From: Hirundichthys speculiger
Lineage: Eukaryota; Chordata; Actinopteri; Beloniformes; Exocoetidae
Assembly: GCA_018398805.1 (NCBI GenBank)
Contig: JAGFBZ010000364.1
Span: 570,001 to 634,000, forward strand
Reading direction: 5' to 3'
Length of the DNA: 64,000 bases
Translations under genes and position numbers: made by a program
Part shown: positions 55,568 to 64,000 of the stretch, piece after piece
Layout of the letters: each line of letters starts with the position of its first letter
Numbering within the stretch: position 1 is the stretch's first letter
Notes under the pieces: generated by a model
Database searches by the model: none
What the model saw: the letters and a program-made list of their open reading frames with translations, nothing else
Told to the model about the DNA's origin: nothing

Positions 55568-56807
55568 GATTGGCCAATACACAACCGAAATAATGAAATG
55601 TGTTTGTTATATTCAGTGTTAAACAAAGTTTTGAAATGAAGCTTGACAACAAGAAAATAGCACCAATTTGGTAGAATGACCCATGAAATACAAGTCATGG
55701 CTCTTGGTGTTCAGTGAAGGAAGTACAGCTCTATGTGGATGCTTGAACTATGCGAACCGCTCCACAAACCTTTTCACAAACCAAACTGAGACTCCCTCTC
55801 AGACCAGCTTTATTTTGAAGGACTAAGGTCTTCACTTCCGGTGTGACTTTGCCTAACAATTACTAACAAGACGCAGCAGATCCCGGGATAAAGACCCCAT
55901 TTAAAGGGTCTTTAAATCATCTTGTTATAATTAAACCAATCCAGGGCAGCAATGATGCGGAAGAAATGATAAAGTTGCAGAAGTTTCAAATAAAACTACT
56001 GAGAAAGTGTGGTGAAGGGGCCCCTGGGAGTCCCCTTTGATCATCTCCTGTAAAACTGTTAAAGGGTCAAAGGGTGAGAAATAATATCAAGATGAAACCA
56101 AAGACGGGAAGTTATTCCCCAGCTGAAATGTCCCCCAGAAGTGTTTGTGATGCATTCACACCACAGTTTACTTCTCTATAATTATGTTTCATATTTCATT
56201 GATGCTGACTGTTGCTCTTTTTATAAATTATGTTTTCTGATTTCTGGTCCTGGAGCCATCTCACTGCCTCGTCTTGATGTGACAGACATATCCAGGTGAG
56301 GGGGGGGGGGGGGGGGGGTCTCTGGTCTTTAATTTGATTTGCAGCAGGCAGTGACCACCACAGGCCAGTCCAACCAGTAAAGACTAATTAACAAACCAGG
56401 AGCAGGCGCAGACGCCTCGCTGTGCTTTTTTTAGTGATCACAGGAACATTTGCCCAGAAAATGACTTGAGAGGTGAACAAAACCACATTCAGAAGGTGGA
56501 ACTGCAGCAAAGTGAAGCATCACCACAAATCATGATGGAAAATCTCAATTGGTCCTCTTCTTTGAAATCAGAGCGTTAAAGAGATGATGCGGATACACAA
56601 TCTTTCACAGAATTAAATTATCTTCATGATCTTTCTTTCTTTTCTCTTGCTCGTGATGATCACGCGTGATGATCACGGGAGCGCTGCACGTTCCTGACAT
56701 CTTCAGTCAGAGCGCTGAAGATCAGATGTCAAATGCTTCTTATTAGGTCTGTGTTAGAAGTGTGAGCAGCACAACATGGGCCAACCGACTACAACATTCG
56801 TTTTTCT
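55568..56807. other. Intergenic stretch, nothing recognised
   Basis: No supported gene. G19 lies at 56300-56318. Otherwise ordinary composition. Confidence 0.5.
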
Positions 56808-56815
56808 CTCTAAAG

Positions 56816-58144
56816 CACATGTGTCAAACACAAGGCCCGCGGGCCAAATGTGGCCCACCACGTCATTTTATGTGACCCCCGAGAGCTCGGGCATTATTGG
56901 CTTTAATTTTAAACCAATATTTTAAGACTTAAAATAAGCTAACACCGCTTTAAAGCGCATATTGACAATAAACTACATCTCCCATCATGCATTTCGTCGT
57001 TACACACAACGATAACGGTAGGTAAGAGCAAGACGATTTTTTTTTTTAGAATTGATGGACTTAAGAAAAACCTCTTTCAAACTAACCCCAACATGTCCAA
57101 GAAAAGAAAAATCGATGCACAAGGAAAACAGTTTCATGAACGACAGGAAAACAATTACAAGTTTGTATCTCAAGGTGAAATAAAAGTGTGTTGTTTGTGT
57201 TATGAGGCTCGTGTCAGTCGTAAAAGAGTTTAATCTACTTCGGCATTTTGACAGCAGACACGGAGCTAAGTACAGTGATCCCTTATTTTTCACAGTCAAT
57301 GGGGACCAGCGCCCCCCCGTGAAGATCAAAATCCGTGAACAGGAGCTGGAGCCCCCCCACCCAAAATAATGTGTTTAAAATATGTTTAAAAACCGTAAAA
57401 AAAGTAGCGAGACAAGACAAAGGCTCAACTGTGGTCTTTCTGTTACCTTCACAGCCTCTGGTCTCTGAACCGAAGTAAACAAACCGCTGGTATTGTGTTA
57501 TTTTTAACTAGTAATTAGCGGCTAACATGCTAACAACAACAAAAGAAAAAGTCTGGTTTTCTCTGCATGGAACAGGAACTTTATTCTGACACTGCAGGAA
57601 CTTGTAACATCACACAGGTTGTATTGTTGGGCTCCTGTCGGTTAACAGAGAATGTAAATCTATACACGCTGGGCTGCTGTTGATGCTCACTACACTTTTC
57701 ATCTAACCCTGTTTTCATTCTGCTGTCCCACGACGCACACACTACATTACCCATAAGGCCACCTTCTTAAAGGGGCCAGGCTGACTCACAACATTTCTTC
57801 GCAGTGAGAGAACGCGCACAACATCCTGTGATGTTTCTGCAATCTTTTCTTGATTTTTATTATATTATATATTTCTGAAAAATCCGCGAATAACTAAAAC
57901 CACGGAACTTAAAGCGCGAATTGGCGAGGGATCGCTGTATGCTAAATGTAGCCTACAAGAAAAACAAAGAATCGCTTCCGCTTCTGAAACCAAGATAATG
58001 GATACTCTTACAACCACAAACTCTGAGTTTAATATAATAATAAGTTAAATATGTGAAACTTGAATGCATAATAAATACAGAAACTGTTATTTATCATTAT
58101 GATAAGGTGTAGTTTAATTTATTTTGTTACATCTGACACCCCTG
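56816..58144. mobile_element. hAT non-autonomous element, family 'GTGTCAAAC', copy B (interrupted)
   Basis: Begins CACATGTGTCAAACAC and ends ATCTGACACCCCTG, the same family as 12929-13761 in reverse orientation. Flanks are CTCTAAAG (56808-56815) and CTGTAAAG (58145-58152), an 8-bp duplication with one change. The element is interrupted at 57273-57937 by a Tigger-like element. Short open frames are not transposase. Confidence 0.88.
57273..57937. mobile_element. Tigger/pogo-like element, copy 3, nested in hAT copy B
   Basis: Begins CAGTGATCCCTTATTTTTC and ends GAGGGATCGCTG with TA on both sides (57271-57272 and 57938-57939). hAT copy A reads GCTAAGTACGCTAAATTTAG (reverse strand) across this point, showing the empty site with a single TA. 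The interior is shared with the copy at 16159-16727 in opposite orientation. Confidence 0.85.
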
Positions 58145-58152
58145 CTGTAAAG

Positions 58153-59399
58153 AGTAACACAGCTTCTGCAGTGGAGGGAAGAACCTTTACTGTGGCTCAG
58201 ATGCAGCCTGCTGGAGCGTGAAGCTTGGAAGAAAACTCTGGTGGCCCCTGAAGGGCTGCGTCGAGCACAATCACGGTGAGGTAATGAACACTGAACGGAT
58301 GGAGGCTGCAGATGTTTGCTGTTTGCTGATCAGACTGCAGACGCATCTCGTTCAGGGGCCCCTGAAGGACGCCTGAGAGGCGCGTTAGAGCTCAGTTCAG
58401 CGGCGTGTTTTCCACCGAAGCAGCAACAACATGTACCAACACACGGACAACAACTGGCAGCCAACCAGGGTCGTTACTTTGAAGATCTGGAGCAGGTGCT
58501 CGTGGGACTGCGTCATGTTTTTTTCCAAGAAGCAAAAGCAGACTTGGAAGTCTGAACTCCTGAAGTGCTTGTTGCGGAAAGAGCAGCTCTATTTATTTAT
58601 TTTTATTTTTATTTTTCTGGTGATGTTGTTCAGCGTGTGAAGGGCACATCTCAAACTTTCCGGAGGAATTTCTTCAAAACGAGACTAAATTAAAACACTC
58701 TCTCTATCTCTGTCATTCTCACTCTCTGCGAGCACGGTGGAATGTGCAAACCAGATAAGCAGCTGTGAAAGATGTGGTTATATCACACAGGAGGGGTTTG
58801 TCGTGCACTCTCGCACATGCACGCTGATATGACATCATCTAAGTAAATCAAGATGCATCATGGGGTGGGCCCGACACGAGGATCCGTCATATATCATATA
58901 TCTCTGCCTGACAAACACACGCTCCACCAGGCCCCCCCCCCCCCCCCCCCCCAGGTGTCACCCCCATTCAAAGACAAACCCCCCCCCCCCCCCGAGAGGT
59001 TGGTTTCTCTCCGGCTCTGGCACACAAATATGGGGAGTGAAAAACCTCCAGCATGTGTCTGTGTGCCGACAGAGTTGGGCCTGAGGACCAAAATGAGCTC
59101 AGTCAGAATCACTGACGGGTTTTTGTCAGAACAAAAACAGGAACACGGTTCAAATAAATGCAGAGAGGTGAATTCCTTTCATTTAAAGGAACTGAAGGTG
59201 ATTTACTTCATTTTTTTTTTTCTGAGGATTGTGTTAGGTTGGAGTTTTCATAGCTTTTCAGGTCCAGAATTAGAGCAGTTAGTGGTTTTCATTTTTTGTA
59301 AAGTTACACATTAGTTACATACTGGTATTAATATTGTTATTGATAACATTATTAATATTGTGGTGTTGGAAGCAAAAATGCCCTTTTAGTTTGAATCAC
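58153..59399. other. Intergenic stretch, no gene recognised
   Basis: Open frames at 58316-58640 and 58853-59314 have no family resemblance; the latter is built partly on C homopolymers (C21 at 58932-58952 and C15 at 58979-58993). No element ends were identified. Confidence 0.5.
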
Positions 59400-59409
59400 A
59401 GTTTATTTT

Positions 59410-59850
59410 TACCTCCGCCAAGGAGATTATGTTTTTGCCTGCATTTATCTGTCTGTCTGTGTACTAGATAACTCAAAAAGTTATGGATGGATTTTGATGA
59501 AATTGTCAGAGTTGTCAGAAATGTGAAAAGGAAGAACTGATTTCATTTTGGCTGTGATCCAAAAGAAATCCTGGATTCTGGATCACTTTCAAATTTTCGA
59601 TAACATTGCGGTCAATGGGGCCAAAAATTCTGTTTCTCAATATCTCCGTTAATTATTGCCCAAAACTCATGAAATTTGACTCAGGGATTGACAATGGGAA
59701 CCTCTATCAAATTTCAAAGGCTAATCCGGATCTGATCCAGAACGCGGATTTTATCACAATCTGTAAATCGCTATATGGGAGATTCTCCCATAAAGCGATT
59801 TACAGATTAATTCAATTTAAGGAACCATATCTTCATACCACAGCGCCTTA
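59410..59850. repeat. Dispersed repeat of the 'CCTCCGCCAAGGAG' type
   Basis: TTTTTACCTCCGCCAAGGAG, then CTGTCTGTCTGTGTACTAG and GGATGGATTTTGATGAAATT, matches a repeat text found widely in fish and other vertebrates (from memory). It also contains an inverted pair, AAATCGCTATATGGGAGATT against CCCATAAAGCGATTT (about 59765-59807). Not coding. Confidence 0.5.
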
Positions 59851-59861
59851 GATTGGTCTTA

Positions 59862-60275
59862 GTGTATGTTTTGTCTTGAAGCAAACTAGCCTAGCTGTAG
59901 CCAGTTAGAAACACGTGGTTAGAGACAAAGACCTGGCCAGGTAAACAAAATGGCATTGTGGAATATGTAGTCATTTTTCTTTTTCAGGAAATGCCAGCAG
60001 CGGATTGGATCAGAAGAGGATGACGTGGCAATGACGGATTGGACACATGAATGGAGGACCAGACCGGCCAATGGGAGAGCCAAGTCTAAACCGTGGCTCC
60101 TCCCCATCTAGTGACGCACATTTTTGTATAAATTATTGTTTTGATTTATTCGTACTCTCCTCGTGCTAGAGACTGTCTCTATGAGGGAGCCGTGATATCT
60201 CGTTTATTGCAATTAAACATCTGTGTTGTACTTAGCCAACCAAGATTCTCCTTTCCAATAAAAGAATACACAGAC
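59862..60275 (+). promoter_or_regulatory. LTR-like promoter block, candidate solo LTR
   Basis: In order the sequence has a CRE-like TGACGTGG (about 60021), inverted CCAAT boxes (GGATTGGA at about 60003 and 60036), CCAATGGG (about 60069), a TATA-like GTATAAATT (about 60126), ATTAAA (about 60212) and AATAAAAG (about 60258). This is the layout of a retroviral U3-R-U5. It begins TG and could end CA near 60271, but no target duplication, primer-binding site or internal genes were found. A host promoter cannot be excluded. Confidence 0.3.
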
Positions 60276-62053
60276 AAAATCTTTGAGGAAAAGATTTTAA
60301 CAATTGCAGAAGGAAGAGAACAGAACAGAAGGAAAACAGCTGCAAGAAAATGAAAAAAGAGTATAATTTTCTGCTCCCTGAAACAATTTAAGGTGTTGGG
60401 ACGATGGACCGCCGCCACGGCTGCTCTCACCTGTCTGCTTATACAAGAACTGAGGTGTTGTTGATTTCATTGGTCAGTTAAAGAGACATTAAGGTCATTT
60501 TAGCTTTTGTTTTTTTTTTTTTTGTGGGTTTTTATATGTTTTCTTGGAGCTTTGCCATGACAAAAACCAAACTGATCATGCTTGATGAGAACTTAGTGAA
60601 GAGTTTAAAACACTGATATGTAATGAGACAGAGAGCAGAGGCTGCAGCTGCAGCTCAAACTGTTCATTTGGCTCAAGAGCTGAGAAAACAACAACAACTC
60701 AGCGCTGCAGTTAAATGTCACAGGTAAAATAATGGAAGAGGACAGGTTGGATGGTGGCTGTATTTTAAATTATCAGAAGTCACATGAACCTGCTGGCGTT
60801 TGCGTCCATGTGGCTGTAACAGCTTAGACCTCTGCCGTGTTAACGGGATTCGTACCTCTCGCTTGCTCCAGTCTGGACGGATCCTCACGTCGAGATGTTG
60901 CAGGAAAGCACCAGGAGGGTTGTTCAGACGTGACACGCCAGCACGTTCAGTTGCTGCTGAATTACTGGAAAACAGCACACGTCTGAGAGGGGCTTTGGGT
61001 TTGCAGCCGGCTCCCTCTGCCAGGTGGAGGAAATCTGTCTTCACGGGTCTGGGGTTTCACGATAAATGAGTCATGATTATGAAAAAGTTTCACTTTTGAC
61101 TCACCCCCACTTTACTTATCTGCTGCCACTGATGGTGAAGAAGTATACTGAGCATTTAAACTCTCAGATCACGTCTACATGAAAATAAAATAAGGTTGTG
61201 TCAGCTGGTATGATTAGGAGAGCGTCAGGGCTTGTGTTGCAGTGAAAAGTACGATGATAAAGCAATAATATTATTATCTAGTAACGGCACCTTCTAGAGT
61301 TCTTCTCTGTGACTGTTTTCTGGTCTCATTATCACTTTTCTGAGTTTTGTTCTCTCTTCGTCCTTCGTTTCCTGAAGTGCTTCACACAAACTCCACCGTG
61401 CATCCGACTCGGAAAGTCCTGAAACGTAACGTTCGGGCCCAGCGGCGGTTACTGGGAAGTGTGAGGTTGTGTTTCCATTTCCGAGTAGAGAAAGTCATGA
61501 GCGACACATAACTGAGGGCCAGAGTGACCTCATAGCCAGGAATTCTGGGAATCTGTGAATAAACGAGCACCCATGTGTTTCCATTTAGTTTTTCTGTGAT
61601 TGAGGCAAACTGCAGCACCTCAGGGGAGATGGGCCGAAGGAGGACGGAAACGAAGAGGAAACTCTGAAAGAGGAATGAGGGAGAAAGGACAGTAAAAGGC
61701 TTCAAGATTTAGGATCATTTGAAAACAAAAACGGGCCACTGAGCAAAGAGTTAAAAGTCTCACTCTGAGGCCTCCTGCCGAGGATCTCAACACTCAAACC
61801 GTCTCCTTGGTTGTTTTGACTTTTTCCGACCTTCGCACGGAACTCGCACAGACATCCGTGCTCTTCAAACATCCTTTTCTTCTGTGCACAAGATCCAGAA
61901 AAGTGTCAGATCCTAATTGTAAATACAGGGCTTCTGCAGCTCGTAAAAGGCAGCGGATAGAAAATGTCAGACGAAGGTTTACTTCAACAAGGAATAAATT
62001 ATCAAGACGTTTTGTCGCATGAAACGCAAAGGATTGTTGTCAATTAAAAAAAT
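60276..62053. other. Intergenic stretch, no gene recognised
   Basis: No supported gene. Open frames at 60718-61044 and 61382-61705 (minus) have no recognisable domain or splice context. Confidence 0.5.
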
Positions 62054-63161
62054 GTGGCCGGGCAAGTTATTGTGTTATTATCGTGTTAACTCATTAATTT
62101 ATAAACGCTGACATTTATTTTATTGCGCGTTAACCCATGTTACGCACATGCTTTTGTTTTGAAAAGTCTGTTACTGGCTGCTGCAGAACCGGAAGACAAT
62201 TTGCAGGTAAACATGCAAAAAAGCTAAAACAGACATTGAGAACGGTATTTTACTGTTCGGGTAGCAACTCAGGTAGCAATATTAACAATTCTGTCTGGAA
62301 AAGAAAATTTCTGGACTGCAACAAAACTTTGTCGTCATTCCTCCATGTTCCATCAGATCTGCTCCATGTGTTCACTGTCCTGCTGTTCTCTAGCTGGTTA
62401 CTGCAGTGCGGCTCCATCTAGTGGCACAGATGTGTAATGACAACAGAAAGTCCAGTTATTGATTATAAAACTAATTCAGCTCTGTGGCCCATTTTTTAAT
62501 TTCATATTTTTGATCCAAGTCTAAAATTGGAATATAAAAAAAAAAACAGGCTTTTTTTTTTTCCATTTTTTTTGTGTTAGATTAAAAAACAAAAAACGTA
62601 ATCAAATGTCACTTTTTAACTTTTTTTATTTTTGATTCACAATTAAAAATGGAAAGAATGAATGATACACAGATTGGTAAAGTTACTGAACTTTAACATG
62701 GACATTTTCATTTTAAAGTTCTCCCAGACGGAGGATTCAACAGAAACAAGGTTATTTGTAACAACTGACAAGTTGAACTCCCCGTTAAAAGTTTCTGCTG
62801 TTACCTCAGAAATTACCTGTTTTAATGTTCTGATTGTGCTGAGACACAATCATTTTGTTGGATGTTGTTTGTAGACTTTTTTTTTTTTTTTAATAAAAAC
62901 AGGGTGACATTAATGCCCTGGCAGTGGCAATAAGCTTTATTTTATTTGACATTTTTCAAGATGAGATTTACACTAAATATGTGTTACTGACAAGTGCTGA
63001 TGTTAAAAGTGTTTGAACAACAAATGTTATGACACTTTAGTTCATATGGCAGCAGAACATTTAAATAAAAGTGCATTTTACACTACTTTTGAATTCATTA
63101 TTTGATTTTGCGTATACAATGCGATTAATCGCGATTAAAGATTTTAATCGTTGCCCGGCAC
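62054..63161. mobile_element. hAT-type element of about 1.1 kb (GTGCCGGGCAA ends)
   Basis: Left end GTGGCCGGGCAAGTTATT and right end (reverse complement) GTGCCGGGCAACGATTAAAA are inverted. The right part has the TTAATCGCGATTAATCGC palindromic motif often seen at such ends. The flanks are A-rich (AAAAAAAT and TAAAAAAAA), so the 8-bp duplication is plausible but not diagnostic. The interior frames (for example 62137-62421) are not a recognisable transposase. Confidence 0.6.
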
Positions 63162-63609
63162 TAAAAAAAATCAAATAAAATAAATGAAAAAGATACTGGA
63201 AACTGTCAGTAATTCAATAACACTGAAACTGCTGTTGACTTTGAAGCTGGTCAACAGGAAGTCCTAGAAAAACGTGCATGTGCACATGTTGTGCTGTTAA
63301 ATGGATCCCCACCTTTAAACTGCATTTAACCGGATCTTATATACAGCTTTGGGATTTTTATTTTTGCACGTTGTGGCATTGACACCTAAGTGATCTTTCC
63401 TTTCATTTCAAAGATGCAAATGTTTATGGCGCTTTTTTTGTTTTTGACTTTTTTACATTCAGTGATACCAAACATACAATCTGTTAGTGCAAAAGGTGTT
63501 TTTTGCCTTCGTGTTTGAACATTAATGAATTATAATCCCATCTGTTTTGTGTTGTAACTGTCTAAATAAGGAACGTCTTGTCTCAGAGTGATGTAGAGAA
63601 ACTAGCCAG

Positions 63610-63795
63610 AGCTCCTGCAGTTACGAGGATGTCCTAAAATTACCGCGATCCAAAACGCTGCAGCGGGAGCTCTGGTGGCGGTTTGGCAGCAGAGATGGCA
63701 TCTTTCCAATCTCAGCTCCTTTTCACTGGTTTCCTGTGAAATTCCTTCTCCTCAGCTCTAAGGGCCTGCTACCTTCTTATCTCAAAGACCTCTTA
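63610..63795 (+). repeat. LINE fragment (end of reverse transcriptase ORF)
   Basis: The text TCCAAAACGCTGCAGCGGGA, CTTTTCACTGGTTTCCTGTG and CTTATCTCAAAGACCTC corresponds to the QNAAAR, HWLPV and YLKDL motifs at the C-terminal end of CR1/L2-type LINE proteins, with frame breaks. It is cut at 63795 by the Tc1-like element that follows. Confidence 0.6.
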
Positions 63796-64000
63796 CAGTT
63801 GAAGTTTACACACACATTTCATTTTTCTGTCTCACCGTCTGAAGCCAAATGAGACTAAACCTCTCGTGTTTCAGGTCGGTCAGGATTAACAAAATTATTT
63901 CATTTTGTTAAATGCCACAATAATGAAAGAGAGAATTTCTTAGAGAATTTTATATTATTTTCTTCAAGGTCAAAAGTTTACATACATTTCCTTAGCACCA
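63796..64000 (+). mobile_element. Left end of a Tc1-like element with IR/DR structure, runs off the window
   Basis: After a TA (63794-63795) the sequence starts CAGTTGAAGTTTACACAC, the outer direct repeat of the IR/DR Tc1 group (Sleeping Beauty-like relatives in fish). An inner repeat, GGTCAAAAGTTTACATACAT, is at about 63968, roughly 170 bp inside, as in that group. The transposase part, if any, is beyond the window. Confidence 0.75.

Noticed and set aside
59606..60353. Open frames at 59606-59851 and 60141-60353 as small genes
   Set aside because: The first lies in a dispersed repeat and the second in the LTR-like block; neither shows a domain.

Overview
The window is vertebrate nuclear DNA, almost certainly from a ray-finned (teleost) fish. 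It has compact multi-exon genes with canonical GT-AG introns. Intergenic and intronic space is packed with DNA transposons (hAT, Tc1, Tigger/pogo-like, Harbinger-like), 5'-truncated LINEs, microsatellites and long C/G homopolymers. No bacterial or plasmid features are present: no operons, ribosome-binding sites, CRISPR arrays or phage genes.

Layout. 1-14.5 kb: intergenic, with several hAT and Harbinger-like elements and no gene I can support. 14.5-17.2 kb: possible upstream exons and a CpG-rich block, broken by a Tigger-like element. 17.24-23.83 kb (+): kinesin light chain 3 (klc3), 13 coding exons, 510 aa; intron 3 carries a decayed Tc1 element and intron 4 a truncated LINE. 23.8-27.2 kb: spacer between the two convergent genes. 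27.16-40.92 kb (-): ercc2, the XPD helicase of TFIIH, 23 coding exons. All its exon junctions and catalytic and Fe-S residues can be placed, but two single-base insertions (exons 3 and 13) break the frame as written. One intron holds a 0.94 kb minisatellite and another a nested transposon pair. 43.85-44.75 kb (-): an intact 300-aa Cdc42 effector (Borg family) gene. 44.8-64 kb: mostly repeats, with one unidentified coding-like block near 48.2-48.8 kb.

klc3 and ercc2 lie tail to tail. This is also the human KLC3-ERCC2 arrangement (established knowledge), and it supports naming this paralogue klc3 rather than klc1/2/4. The three genes have unrelated roles: cargo binding for kinesin-1, DNA repair and transcription, and Cdc42/septin signalling. 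They share a neighbourhood, not a pathway.

I did not find a convincing new biological system. The most informative observations are: the two ercc2 frame breaks; a klc3 3' splice site whose tract is a 48-nt TG repeat; two cases where one TA-targeting element has inserted into two different hAT families, with the empty site still readable from a sister copy in this window; a shared NTCTAAAG-like target among hAT insertions; a 268-bp higher-order repeat in the ercc2 minisatellite; and an unidentified coding-like block at 48.2-48.8 kb.
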